DNA of 64,000 nucleotides from Gimesia chilikensis (GCF_008329715.1 NZ_VTSR01000007.1:606846-670845), one strand, 5' to 3'. Numbered from the stretch's first letter, positions 18,035 through 27,085 are shown. Notes: generated by a model not told the origin, from the letters alone. Numbers and translations: made by a program.

Positions 18035-18679
18035 GTGCCTTTAGTGGATATTGAAATTTCAAATCACGGTTCGGTCTTGCCCGATGAGATTGATCGCTTT
18101 CTTCGTGAAGCGGATATGAGAGTCAGTCAGTTTCTTGAGAATAATCCACGTCGCGCCAGCAGCTTCATCCCCAGTGATTTCAAAACCGTTTATCACGCTC
18201 TGCAAGCCATCACCGATGAGAATCTTGCCCCTGGCGATATGATGTGCGAATGGGGTAGCGGTTTCGGTGTAGTGGCCTCGCTTGCCTCAATGCTTGAGTA
18301 TACAGCCTGTGGCATTGAAGTTGACCAGGACCTCGTTGACGCAGCCCGCAGGCTGGCAGATGATTTTGGTCTGCCGGTCGAGTTCGCCTTAGGTAGTTTC
18401 ATTCCCTCAGGCGCGGAATTAATTGCCGAAGAGGCGTATGTCGAAAACAACGCCGAGTATTCCTGGCTCATCACAGATGCGGAAGATGGATACGATGAGC
18501 TCCAATACAGTCTCGAAGATTTTGATCTTGTTTTTTCCTACCCGTGGCCCGGTGAAGACTATCTGATCGCTAATTTATTCGAGAAACATGCCGCTGAGGG
18601 AGCACTGCTACTGACGTACGACTACCCTGAAACAATGCGTCTGAGACGTAAGGTGAGCGAACTGCCCTCACCCCTGTAA
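18035..18679 (+). CDS. Class I SAM-dependent methyltransferase-like protein
   Basis: About 214 residues from GTG 18035; the frame stays open upstream to TTG 17936, so the start is uncertain. GCAGGA lies nine bases before the GTG. The central region has motif I (MMCEWGSGFGVVASLASML), with the acidic residue of motif II in CGIEVDQDLVDAARRLADD, as in Rossmann-fold methyltransferases. A later segment (DLVFSYPWPGED) occupies the place of motif IV with PW in place of NPPY. The protein is notably acidic. Substrate unknown; no operon partner. Confidence 0.65.
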   Translation: MPLVDIEISNHGSVLPDEIDRFLREADMRVSQFLENNPRRASSFIPSDFKTVYHALQAITDENLAPGDMMCEWGSGFGVVASLASMLEYTACGIEVDQDLVDAARRLADDFGLPVEFALGSFIPSGAELIAEEAYVENNAEYSWLITDAEDGYDELQYSLEDFDLVFSYPWPGEDYLIANLFEKHAAEGALLLTYDYPETMRLRRKVSELPSPL

Positions 18680-18909
18680 CGGGTTCGGATTCCTGTCTCC
18701 CCTACCACAGTCCCCACTTCTGGTTTCGATTTCTGCATCAGCCCCTTTTCCGCCAGGCAAGGGCGCATCACTGCTCCCATTCACCCACTCCCGACTCTGA
18801 GCCTGTGGACGTCTGGAGCATCACCTGCCTGGGAAGATCTCACACAGAACCCTGTGCCGGTCGAATCATAGCCAGCTCTTAACATCATCTTAATACACAC
18901 ACTTCTTTT

Positions 18910-18931
18910 ATGCAATAGTATTGCATTTGCA
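18910..18931 (+). promoter_or_regulatory. Palindromic operator (TGCAA/TTGCA type)
   Basis: ATGCAATAGTATTGCAT is a perfect 8-1-8 palindrome (18910-18926), and a further TTGCA half-site follows at 18927-18931. The layout TGCAA-N11-TTGCA with a middle TTGCA is shared with the site at 25499. A 7-1-7 or 8-1-8 dyad is the geometry of Fur-family boxes, but the identity of the regulator is inference. Confidence 0.65.
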
Positions 18932-18949
18932 CTTGAGTGTAATTATATT
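18921..18949 (+). promoter_or_regulatory. Promoter overlapping the operator
   Basis: TTGCAT (-35-like) lies inside the palindrome and TATATT (-10-like) follows after 17 bases. A repressor bound to the palindrome would block it. The first start codon is 47 bases downstream. Confidence 0.5.
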
Positions 18950-18996
18950 CGATTCTCACCCATCCGACACAAACAGTACTTGAAGTGAGATTCTAC

Positions 18997-19752
18997 ATGG
19001 ATTACCTGAACCATATCGTGCCGTCTGCGGGAAACAGTTCCGAGATGGCCCTGCTACTTGTACTGTATTTCGTCGCCTGGGTCAGCCAGTCGGCAGGTCT
19101 GGTTGTCTCGCGTCAGTGGTACCTGGTTCCATTTGCTGCAGGGCTGGTGGGACTCACAGGCTTTCTGCTAAATCCGATTGCCGATTCCAGGACACTCTTC
19201 GATATTAAAACCGCCCTGCTGTCCCGTGATTCGCTACTCCTGCTCTGTGGGGGACAGCTATTCCTGACAGCAAGCTGCCTGGTGGCCGCTCTGCACTCTG
19301 TTTCCAGTTCCTGTCCCGAACGCTGGCGAACAGCCCTGGGGTTTCTCAGCTGTATTCCCTCACCTGCTGTAATCGTCTTTGCACTCCTGCTGGAATTGCA
19401 ATGGCTGTCCTCTCAAGCAGGTGCCCGGCCTGAACTGGCAGGTATCGGGGTAGGCGTCTTTCTGGCATTGAGCATGTCTCTGCTCTGCTTATTGGGAGCC
19501 TGGTTGAAACAGACCTTCGTATTACGCTTTCAGATTGCCTGCTGTTTGACGACTGGCATTCTCGCAGGACTACTCACCACTCTCGGTCAATCCCTGCCTG
19601 GCGTCCAGACGACTCAAACATTCCGACAGTTAATTCAGGAATCCGGACTGGCGGTGCTGATTACCGTGGCTTTAGTCGCAGCTGGCTTCCTGCTGGAACG
19701 AAACCACCAGAGGCGTCAGATTCAAGCTCCGTCAGACGGTAAATCATCCTAG
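18997..19752 (+). CDS. Seven-TM integral membrane protein, HmuT-like position
   Basis: Start ATG 18997 has AAGTGAG about eight bases upstream; a GTG four codons earlier is also possible. The 251-residue product is very hydrophobic with about seven membrane segments (for example ALLLVLYFVAWVSQSAGLVV, LLLLCGGQLFLTASCLVAAL, AVLITVALVAAGFLL). I do not recognise a named domain with certainty. It is the first gene of an operon with MotA/TolQ/ExbB, DUF2149 and CobN-like genes. In Bacteroidetes hmu operons and in archaeal relatives (DUF2162), an unassigned multi-pass protein takes this place. Confidence 0.6.
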   Translation: MDYLNHIVPSAGNSSEMALLLVLYFVAWVSQSAGLVVSRQWYLVPFAAGLVGLTGFLLNPIADSRTLFDIKTALLSRDSLLLLCGGQLFLTASCLVAALHSVSSSCPERWRTALGFLSCIPSPAVIVFALLLELQWLSSQAGARPELAGIGVGVFLALSMSLLCLLGAWLKQTFVLRFQIACCLTTGILAGLLTTLGQSLPGVQTTQTFRQLIQESGLAVLITVALVAAGFLLERNHQRRQIQAPSDGKSS

Positions 19753-19786
19753 TTTTTTACTCAACACATCCAAAAGTTTTAATACC

Positions 19787-20443
19787 ATGAATCAAATCAC
19801 CCATGTATTTTACATCTTGTCCAATGCTCTGCTGATCCCGGTCATGCTGCTGCTGTTATTTTCGTTGATCAGAGTCCTGACCCAATGTGGACGGACTCTA
19901 CAGGAATTTCTGAGTCGCAATCAGCATCGCGAGCAGCGTCAGACCGTCGAACTGGCCATCCAACAAAACGAGGCAGAATGGCCTGAAACCTCTGGTAATG
20001 AGGAATTTCTCAGGACGTTGCAACAGATTCGTTTTGCAGGAGATGATCTACCACGGATCGCTTACAGTATTTCCCAAGCTGAAATGCACTGGCAACGGAA
20101 AGTAGACCTGCTTCGGGGAATGGTGAAACTCGGCCCCAGCCTGGGACTGATGGGAACCTTGATTCCACTCGGACCAGCCCTGGTTGGCCTGGCAGTCGGC
20201 GATATTCAGACGATGAGCAATAACCTGGTCATTGCCTTCTCCACTACCGTACTGGGTCTATTCGTCGGTATGCTCGCTGGTTACCTGGTTACGATCCACA
20301 AACACTGGTACCAGGCTGATCTCTCTTTACTCAATTTCGCTGCAGAACGACTCTGCGGGCTGCCAGAGCCTTCTGAACATCAACAGGAAGAAAAGTCGAT
20401 CAACACTCGGACTCGAGATGCAGGAGACCGTATCCATGTCTGA
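19787..20443 (+). CDS. MotA/TolQ/ExbB proton-channel family protein (HmuU-like)
   Basis: A 218-residue protein with an N-terminal helix (LLIPVMLLLLFSLIRVL), a cytoplasmic stretch, and two C-terminal helices. The conserved block KLGPSLGLMGTLIPLGPAL followed by MSNNLVIAFSTTVLGLFVG is the TolQ/ExbB core. These proteins pair with a one-TM partner to convert the proton gradient into mechanical or conformational work. The partner is probably the DUF2149 protein, whose gene overlaps this one by 8 bases. No ExbD, TonB or TolR gene is present in the operon. Confidence 0.85.
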   Translation: MNQITHVFYILSNALLIPVMLLLLFSLIRVLTQCGRTLQEFLSRNQHREQRQTVELAIQQNEAEWPETSGNEEFLRTLQQIRFAGDDLPRIAYSISQAEMHWQRKVDLLRGMVKLGPSLGLMGTLIPLGPALVGLAVGDIQTMSNNLVIAFSTTVLGLFVGMLAGYLVTIHKHWYQADLSLLNFAAERLCGLPEPSEHQQEEKSINTRTRDAGDRIHV

Positions 20444-20858
20444 ACAGAGTCATCTAGTCTCCACAAATCAGTCACAGCAGGGGAACCGACTGCAGCAGCT
20501 TCGTACCCTGCGAACAGGAACATCTTCCCGGCTGTCAGACGACACAGAGGATGACCCGTTGGCAGCACTGGCCAACCTCTTTGATGTTGCCATGGTTTTC
20601 GCGGTTGCCCTGATGGTCTCACTGATTTCCTATCTGCAGGTCCCGGCCCTGCTCAAGGATAAGGATTACACCATCATCACAGACCCTGGCACATCCGAGA
20701 TGGAAATCATCGTCAAAGAGGGACAGGAAATTAAACAGTATGAGGCCTCCCAATCGAAGGGAGCGGGCAAAGGTCAACTGCTGGGGCAGGCGTACCAGTT
20801 ACCAGACGGGCGAGTGATCTATGTGCCTGCAGAGGGTGAGCCGACTGGTACCCCGTAA
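20436..20858 (+). CDS. DUF2149 single-TM protein (HmuV-like)
   Basis: About 140 residues from ATG 20436, which overlaps the previous gene's end by 8 bases, with GGAG nine bases upstream. The diagnostic DUF2149 segment DDPLAALANLFDVAMVFAVAL is followed by the rest of one transmembrane helix and a periplasmic domain (EMEIIVKEGQEIKQYEAS and LGQAYQLPDGRVIYVP). The topology resembles ExbD/TolR: short cytoplasmic N-terminus, one helix, small periplasmic domain. The constant pairing of DUF2149 with TolQ/ExbB and CobN homologues in haem operons suggests it is the stator partner. Confidence 0.8.
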   Translation: MSEQSHLVSTNQSQQGNRLQQLRTLRTGTSSRLSDDTEDDPLAALANLFDVAMVFAVALMVSLISYLQVPALLKDKDYTIITDPGTSEMEIIVKEGQEIKQYEASQSKGAGKGQLLGQAYQLPDGRVIYVPAEGEPTGTP

Positions 20859-20893
20859 TTTCTACTGACATTCCATATTGATGAAGATTAACG

Positions 20894-23800
20894 ATGTTCA
20901 AGAAATATTTAACCTCTGTTGTACTGTTGGCCCTTTGCTTTTCAGGCGGACTCTGGGCGTACTATGAATATCTCCGCCCCTTTCGGATTGCCACTATCGG
21001 TTTTTCCGACACCGACTGGGCGAACTGGGAAAACGCTTTGCAGCAGACCCCCTACGCGTTACACCGTTATCCCGATGCAGGCATCGATTCTGCCAACCTC
21101 CTGAATTACAATCTGGTTTTCATTCGCGGGCAGGGTCTGAATCTCACCCCCGAACAGGTAGCACGGATCGCACGTGCCCGTGCAGCGGGAACGCACTTTT
21201 ATATCCGAACCGCAACCAATGCCCTGTCTAGCCAGCAGAACAGTCTGCCGGAAGCACATCGTCAGCAGATAGCCGACTATTTAAAGCATGGCGGAGAAGA
21301 TAATCTCATCGGCATGGCTCATTATGCAGCCCATCACCTGGGGGGCCGGGAAGTCGAAGTCCCCGCGCTGATTGAAGTTCCTCAGTATGGATTTTTCCAC
21401 CTGGACGGAAAAATCTTTGAGTCACTGGCGGACTATGAAGCGTTCGCTGCGACACAGACATCAACCAGAGATACTGAACCACCTCGAGTCGCTCTGTTAG
21501 CCGGTTTCATGGATCCACAGGACAAAATGAACCGGGAGCCGGTAGATGTTATTATTCGGCAGTTGGAAGCAGGCGGTGCGAAGGTCTATCCCATTTTTGG
21601 TCGTACGGAAGCTTTCTCTCTTCTGCAGGCTGTCCAGCCCGATCTGATACTGACTTTCCCACACGGTCGCTTCTCGTATGGGGGACAGGGAGACCAACTG
21701 CTCCGCGAGCTGAACTGCCCGATCGTCAGCGCGCTTCCGTTACTCTCAAACCGTGAACGCTGGCTCAACGACGAACGCGGAATGGAAGGAGGCTTCATGG
21801 GTCAGTCGATCACGGCCCCTGAACTGGATGGCATCATCGAACCCATCGTCGTCTCTTCCATGGAACCTAATGCACGCGGGATCAATGTTCGGGCTCCTAT
21901 GGACGATCAGATCGAAAATCGCGTGAATCTTCTTCTGAACTGGCTTAAGTTACGAAAAAAACCAAATTCAGAGAAACGGATTGTCATTGTCTATTACAAG
22001 TCCCCAGGCATGGCGGCATTGTCTGCCGGCGGTCTGGAAGTCGCTCCCGCACTCTGGAACACAATACAGCGTCTTCAATCTGAAGGTTACGATCTCGGCG
22101 GTCCCCTCCCGGAATCACCCGACGCTTTGTTCACACTCATCCAGGCAAAAGGCAAGACACTCGGACAGTGGGCCCTGGGTGCCTTTGAGAATTTTCTCAA
22201 AGAAGCTGATCCGGAACTGGTCCCAGCCACCCGCTATGCGGAATGGTTCCAAAAGGCACTCTCACCGAAGCGGCAACAGGAGACCATCAATCTCTGGGGA
22301 GAATTACCCGGCGAAAAAATGGTCACCAGCGTTGCTGGCCAACCTCATCTGGTCATCAGCCGCATTCAGTTGGGGAATGTCGTGATTATGCCCCAGCCAA
22401 CCGTAGGTGGAGGCGGCGAGACGGAAGACGAGATCAGCTCAATCCATGGGACTGACCAGGCTGCCCCACACTTTTATCTTGGTGCCTACCTTTGGGCTCG
22501 TTATGGATTCCAGGCCGATGCGATCATGCACTTTGGCACGCATGGCTCCCTGGAATTTACGTATGGGAAATCAAACTGTCTGAGCCGAGACTGCTGGCCA
22601 CATATTCTGATCGGCGATGTCCCCCACATTTATCCCTATGTGATCAATAACGTCGGCGAAGCCCTGGTTGCCAAACGGCGTTCCAATGCTGTGATTGTTT
22701 CCCATCTGACGCCCCCTTTCATGGAGGCGGGACTCTACGGCGACCTCTCTCTGCTGCACGATAAAATTCATGACTGGGAACAGGTAGAAGATCCCCTGTT
22801 GCGAGAAGAGACACTCCGTTCGGTAACGGAACTGGTGAATGAACTCAACCTCGCAGAAGATCTGGGGCTGAGTGGAGAAGAACTGACCAATCGACTGTTA
22901 ACCGAAGCAGAACTGACTGAAGTTCACAACTATATTCATCAGTTGAAAGATCAGACCATCACCGACGGACTACATGTCATCGGTCGCAACCTGGGAGAGA
23001 AACAGATTGAGCAGACGGCTACCGCCATGCTCGGGGAACAAGGCGTCGATCAGTTACTGGCTGCATTGGGAAAACCGGTGAACCAAGACTCGATGGAATA
23101 CCGACAGGATCTGGCCCGACAATTCGTCTCCGAAGTACTCACAGGAAAACTGAAATCCGATTTACTCTTCAGTGCAGACGAACAGGCGCAAATCAAAGCA
23201 GCTGTTGCAGCCGAAAAACGGAGAACGTCTCCCGCCTCGGCACAGAAACCAGATGGACTCTCCGGGGCTACTCAGAAAGGGAAAGCAAAACACAATCAGC
23301 AGACATCTCCCGGCAAAAGCAGTTCCTCATCCCATCCGAAAGATCCACAACAGAAACAAGGGACTCAATCAGCAGACGCAGAGCCAGTTGATTCTAAACA
23401 GCCCCCAGTAAACGATTCACCAGCAGCTGATCATAGTTCGCGGTCATTCTCTGCTGCACAACTGATCTTCGTAAGCGCTGATGCTCAGCCCACCGACGAT
23501 CAGCAACTCGCTCCAAGAGTGAAGCTCACAACGGGCTCTCCTATAGTCGCGAGAAAACCCCAGGAGGAGCCTGAAATAAAACGACTCTGGAACTCTGTGA
23601 ACGAGTTCAAAGCGATGATTGTCAAATCTCCTCTGCAGCAACAGAAACTGATCGAGCTCATCGAAGTCTCCCAACGGAATGCGCGGAATCTGCAAATCTC
23701 TCCGGAACGCGAACTGGAGCAGATTACCGCTGCTCTCAATGCCAGTTTTATCGCCCCCTCCAGTGGCGGAGACCCGCTGGTTAATTCGGATGCTATTCCC

Positions 23801-25333
23801 ACCGGACGTAATCTGTATTCTATCAATGCAGAACAGACACCCACGCCGGAAGCCTGGAGGGTTGGCGTCAGACTGACAGATGAGATGCTGGCAGCGCATC
23901 AGGCCTCACACGCTGGCAACTATCCCCGTCAGGTTGCAATCTCTCTTTGGGGAGGTGAATTTATTCGAGGCAAAGGAACTGCGATCGCTCAGATCCTGTA
24001 TCTGATGGGGATGCGTCCGGTCTGGAATTCGCGTGGCGTGGTCTATGATGTCGAAGTCATTCCTTCAGACGAACTCCAGAGGCCACGCATCGATGTTTTG
24101 GTCCAGACGTCTGGTCAATTTCGCGACGCTGCGGCTTCCCGGATCAAACTGATTGATGATGCCGTTCAGATTGCCAGTAATCTGGAACAGGAAATATTTC
24201 CGAACTTCGTGCGCGAAGGAACTGAACAGACAGAGCAGGACCTGAAAAAAGGTGGCGTGTCAGCCAAAGATGCCCGGGATTTTGCTACGTCCCGAATTTT
24301 TGGCTCCGCCTCTAACAGTAGTTATGGTACCCAGATCATGGGCATGGTCGAACGGGGAGATACCTGGGAGTCTGAAAGTCAGGTCGCGAAACGCTACATT
24401 CAGAATATGTCGGGAGTCTATCGGGACGGTGACCGCTGGGGGACGGTTCTGCCGGGCCTGCTGGAAGCGCAAATGCAGGGAGTCGAAGCGGTCGTGCATC
24501 CCCGCTCATCGAATACGTGGGGGCCACTTTCACTCGATCACGTTTATGAATTTATGGGGGGAATTACCCTGGCTGTTCGCGATACAACGGGGACTGACCC
24601 TACGGGCTATTTCAGCGACTTGAGACAACCCGGTCGCGCCAAAGTCACCACATCCATTGGCGCTATCCGCGAAGAAGCCCGGACCGCCTTGTGGAATCCC
24701 CGCTTTATTCAGAGTATGCAGCGTGAGGGGCCTTCCGCTGCTGCTTCACTTACTGAAAATGTACGTAATATGTATGGCTGGAATGTCATGCAGCCAGCGG
24801 CTATCAGCCAGGATATGTGGGACGAAACCTTTCAGGTTTACATTGAAGACAAACATAACCTCAATCTGCGCGAATACTTTGAAGAGAAAAACCCGTATGC
24901 ACTGCAGGACATGACTGCGGTGATGCTGGAGACGGCCCGCAAAGGGTACTGGACTCCCGATAAAGAAACCCTGCAGAAACTGGCTGCAGTGCATACCGAA
25001 CTGGTAGCCGAACATGGTGCTGCCTGTTCTTATGAAACGTGTGGCAATCAGGCATTTCATGATTATTTGAAGCAGCGGTTAAATGCCCCAGGCAACGAAA
25101 CCAGTCCCACTACCCTCTCTGACTATCAGCTCGCGTTGTCAGCGGCTCTCCAGCCGACACAGTCATTGCCCGAAGTCGAAGGGATTGAAATGAGTGAAGT
25201 TCAGCAAGAGTCCACCGAAGCGGAAGTAATTCCCGAACAGAGCCCGGCACTGATGATCCTCGTTTGTTTTGGAGTGATCTGTTTCGTCCTGGGTTCCAGT
25301 ATTCTGCGTAGAGAAAAACGACAGATCTCATGA
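20894..25333 (+). CDS. CobN/HmuS-like chelatase, membrane-anchored at both ends
   Basis: A 1479-residue homologue of the large subunit of cobalt and magnesium chelatases. An N-terminal helix (YLTSVVLLALCFSGGLWAYY) and a C-terminal helix (ALMILVCFGVICFVLGSSIL, about 1450-1470) place the body outside the cytoplasm. Class motifs include MHFGTHGSLEFTYGK (residues 545-559, with His546 and His550), then HIYPYVINNVGEALVAKRR and VHPRSSNTWGPLSLDH near the end. A Ser/Gln/Lys-rich linker at about 772-882 splits the conserved halves. No CobS, CobT, ChlI or ChlD ATPase subunit is nearby, unlike a cobalamin or chlorophyll chelatase. With TolQ/ExbB and DUF2149 partners it matches HmuS, described in Bacteroidetes as acting in haem demetallation. 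The metal and direction of the reaction here are inference. Confidence 0.85.
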   Translation: MFKKYLTSVVLLALCFSGGLWAYYEYLRPFRIATIGFSDTDWANWENALQQTPYALHRYPDAGIDSANLLNYNLVFIRGQGLNLTPEQVARIARARAAGTHFYIRTATNALSSQQNSLPEAHRQQIADYLKHGGEDNLIGMAHYAAHHLGGREVEVPALIEVPQYGFFHLDGKIFESLADYEAFAATQTSTRDTEPPRVALLAGFMDPQDKMNREPVDVIIRQLEAGGAKVYPIFGRTEAFSLLQAVQPDLILTFPHGRFSYGGQGDQLLRELNCPIVSALPLLSNRERWLNDERGMEGGFMGQSITAPELDGIIEPIVVSSMEPNARGINVRAPMDDQIENRVNLLLNWLKLRKKPNSEKRIVIVYYKSPGMAALSAGGLEVAPALWNTIQRLQSEGYDLGGPLPESPDALFTLIQAKGKTLGQWALGAFENFLKEADPELVPATRYAEWFQKALSPKRQQETINLWGELPGEKMVTSVAGQPHLVISRIQLGNVVIMPQPTVGGGGETEDEISSIHGTDQAAPHFYLGAYLWARYGFQADAIMHFGTHGSLEFTYGKSNCLSRDCWPHILIGDVPHIYPYVINNVGEALVAKRRSNAVIVSHLTPPFMEAGLYGDLSLLHDKIHDWEQVEDPLLREETLRSVTELVNELNLAEDLGLSGEELTNRLLTEAELTEVHNYIHQLKDQTITDGLHVIGRNLGEKQIEQTATAMLGEQGVDQLLAALGKPVNQDSMEYRQDLARQFVSEVLTGKLKSDLLFSADEQAQIKAAVAAEKRRTSPASAQKPDGLSGATQKGKAKHNQQTSPGKSSSSSHPKDPQQKQGTQSADAEPVDSKQPPVNDSPAADHSSRSFSAAQLIFVSADAQPTDDQQLAPRVKLTTGSPIVARKPQEEPEIKRLWNSVNEFKAMIVKSPLQQQKLIELIEVSQRNARNLQISPERELEQITAALNASFIAPSSGGDPLVNSDAIPTGRNLYSINAEQTPTPEAWRVGVRLTDEMLAAHQASHAGNYPRQVAISLWGGEFIRGKGTAIAQILYLMGMRPVWNSRGVVYDVEVIPSDELQRPRIDVLVQTSGQFRDAAASRIKLIDDAVQIASNLEQEIFPNFVREGTEQTEQDLKKGGVSAKDARDFATSRIFGSASNSSYGTQIMGMVERGDTWESESQVAKRYIQNMSGVYRDGDRWGTVLPGLLEAQMQGVEAVVHPRSSNTWGPLSLDHVYEFMGGITLAVRDTTGTDPTGYFSDLRQPGRAKVTTSIGAIREEARTALWNPRFIQSMQREGPSAAASLTENVRNMYGWNVMQPAAISQDMWDETFQVYIEDKHNLNLREYFEEKNPYALQDMTAVMLETARKGYWTPDKETLQKLAAVHTELVAEHGAACSYETCGNQAFHDYLKQRLNAPGNETSPTTLSDYQLALSAALQPTQSLPEVEGIEMSEVQQESTEAEVIPEQSPALMILVCFGVICFVLGSSILRREKRQIS

Positions 25334-25383
25334 CTCAATAGTCTGCTCAATTACAACAACGACAGATTCATCAGTTCCTGATA

Positions 25384-25414
25384 TGTATCCGAGGGGAGGC
25401 TTCTCTCGGATACA
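25384..25414 (+). terminator. Hairpin after the CobN-like gene
   Basis: TGTATCCGAG and CTCGGATACA form a perfect 10-bp stem around an 11-base loop, 50 bases after the stop codon. There is little T-run. It separates the two metal-linked operons. Confidence 0.6.
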
Positions 25415-25498
25415 ATGCTCTCTGTACGCCCTCCCTTCACAGGTTTCCAGCCCGCATTTCCTCTGCGCGTATTAATGTCTAAGGCATTTTCATAAAAA

Positions 25499-25537
25499 AC
25501 ACATTAATGCAATTGCTTTGCATTTGCATTAATGTGT
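25499..25537 (+). promoter_or_regulatory. Second TGCAA/TTGCA operator, with 14-bp arms
   Basis: ACACATTAATGCAA and TTGCATTAATGTGT are perfect inverted repeats separated by 11 bases that include another TTGCA. Aligned from TGCAAT, 23 of 30 positions match the site upstream of 18997. TTGCTT (25513) and TATATT (25537) with 18-base spacing could be the promoter. The start codon of the next gene lies 100 bases downstream. Confidence 0.65.
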
Positions 25538-25637
25538 ATATTTACTGTATTGTGCGTAAACAGTTACAGATTCAGGCAAGCCGCCGCCTAACGCCGGATT
25601 CGATACCTCTTTTTCAAGATCCGTTGGAGTATAGAAC

Positions 25638-26606
25638 ATGAAACGCAAACATCGTGGTTTCACACTGATCGAATTACTGGTGGTGATTGCCATCATCGCC
25701 ATTCTAATTGCCCTGCTGCTCCCCGCAGTCCAGATGGCACGTGAAGCTGCCAGACGAACTCAGTGCAAAAACAACCTGAAACAACTCGGCTTGGCGCTGC
25801 ATAATTACTATTCCACACATTCGCGTCTACCGTTGCTGGCCGCCGACTCGCTGTATGGTTACTCCCCCTCCGCTCAATTGCTGCCTTACATCGACCAGGG
25901 AAATTTGCACAATCTGATCGATTTCAGAGAACCGCTGCTTTCAGGCCCCGCCTGGGCAGCCTCATTGAATCCTACCCTGGTAGATGTTGCCAAACAGACG
26001 ATCCCGATCTTCATGTGCCCCAGTGATGCAGGGAATGTGTTCTATACCGATTCAAACGGCACTGTCTGGGCTGGTTCTAATTACCTGGTCAATGGAGGCT
26101 CTGGACTCAATACCGAATATTGCACATCTGAAAATGATGGTCTTTTCTGGCGAGGCTCTTCGACGCGATTGCGTGATATTACGGACGGTACTACCAACAC
26201 CATCTTCATGGCGGAAACTCTCTTTGGGGATCGAGGACCGGATACCGCCACCTTACTGGACCCCAACCGTCAAATGAAACGCGTCTCAGGTGGAGGTCCC
26301 TGCTCTGCAACTTCCGATGATCTTGTCTCCCGGGCCGCCACTGCCTACGAAGGAGGGCGAGCAAGCTCCTGGATTCGCGGCTTGGGATACAGCACCCTGG
26401 TACACGGTTATCTCCCCCCCAACTCTCAATCTCCCGATGTGGTCCATCACGGCGAGATTGTGTCAGGAGCACGCAGTCTGCATGTTGGCGGTGCCAATGT
26501 TCTGCTCTGTGACGGAAGTGTGCGGTTTCTGGGCGAGAACATCCACCTGGAGACCCTGCGTAACCTGTTCAGTCGCGCTGATGGTCAGGTTTTGGGTGAA
26601 TTTTGA
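25638..26606 (+). CDS. DUF1559 protein with type IV prepilin N-terminus
   Basis: A 322-residue member of a family greatly expanded in planctomycetes. The N-terminus has the prepilin cleavage and methylation motif (RGFTLIELLVVIAIIAILIALLLP, read in two pieces) with Glu at the +5 position after Gly. REAARRTQCKNNLKQLGLALHNY, typical of the family, follows, and the end carries the DUF1559 H-X9-DG element (HVGGANVLLCDGSVRFLGE). Function in planctomycetes is unproven; the family resembles pseudopilins of secretion or surface fibres. It is the first gene behind the operator at 25499. Confidence 0.9.
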   Translation: MKRKHRGFTLIELLVVIAIIAILIALLLPAVQMAREAARRTQCKNNLKQLGLALHNYYSTHSRLPLLAADSLYGYSPSAQLLPYIDQGNLHNLIDFREPLLSGPAWAASLNPTLVDVAKQTIPIFMCPSDAGNVFYTDSNGTVWAGSNYLVNGGSGLNTEYCTSENDGLFWRGSSTRLRDITDGTTNTIFMAETLFGDRGPDTATLLDPNRQMKRVSGGGPCSATSDDLVSRAATAYEGGRASSWIRGLGYSTLVHGYLPPNSQSPDVVHHGEIVSGARSLHVGGANVLLCDGSVRFLGENIHLETLRNLFSRADGQVLGEF

Positions 26607-26665
26607 CCGTTCGCATAGCCTTGCTCCCCAGACTGTTTGATTTGAAACGTTGTTTTAACTTCTCG

Positions 26666-27085
26666 ATGAATGCTCTGACCTTTCCCATGCTTGTTAACTC
26701 TCATTTTATTGTTCGACGACACCTTGCTCTGTTTTTACTGACAGCCCCAGTTCTGTGGACCGCCTGTTCCGGTGAGGGAACAGACCAGAAGAGCCCCACA
26801 ATTGTCGCTCCGCCTGCAGTTCTGGAGATTGATGGGGGGCAGTGGCAAAGAGAGACTGCGATTGGCAAGTCAGACGGTGACCTCCTGGCACACTATTTCA
26901 AAGCTAACCCGAGTATGGTTGGTAGTCCGGAACTGCAGGGAACTCCTGAAGTCTATCATGGAACACACCATAAAAGACGGTTTTACTGGATTAAACACCA
27001 GGCAAATCAGACCGTATGGACTTGTGTGGCATATCAGGACGGATCGTTTCACTTATCACAGGGACAAGGAAGTCCCTTTAAATAA
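26666..27085 (+). CDS. Small lipoprotein-like hypothetical protein
   Basis: About 139 residues from ATG 26666; ATG 26687 and an upstream TTG at 26603 are alternatives, and none has a good ribosome binding site. The N-terminus has basic residues, a hydrophobic run (HLALFLLTAPVLWTAC) and Cys, resembling a lipobox. The mature part (LEIDGGQWQRETAIGKSDGD, YHGTHHKRRFYWIKH, WTCVAYQDGSFHLSQG) matches no family I know. It sits between the DUF1559 and DUF58 genes with short gaps. Confidence 0.55.
   Translation: MNALTFPMLVNSHFIVRRHLALFLLTAPVLWTACSGEGTDQKSPTIVAPPAVLEIDGGQWQRETAIGKSDGDLLAHYFKANPSMVGSPELQGTPEVYHGTHHKRRFYWIKHQANQTVWTCVAYQDGSFHLSQGQGSPFK

Noticed and set aside
20894..25333. Reading the CobN-like gene as a cobalamin-pathway cobaltochelatase
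   Set aside because: No CobS, CobT or other cobalamin genes are near; both ends are membrane helices and its operon partners are TolQ/ExbB and DUF2149 proteins, which fits the HmuS group better. Not fully excluded, since a COG0523 protein is in the second operon.
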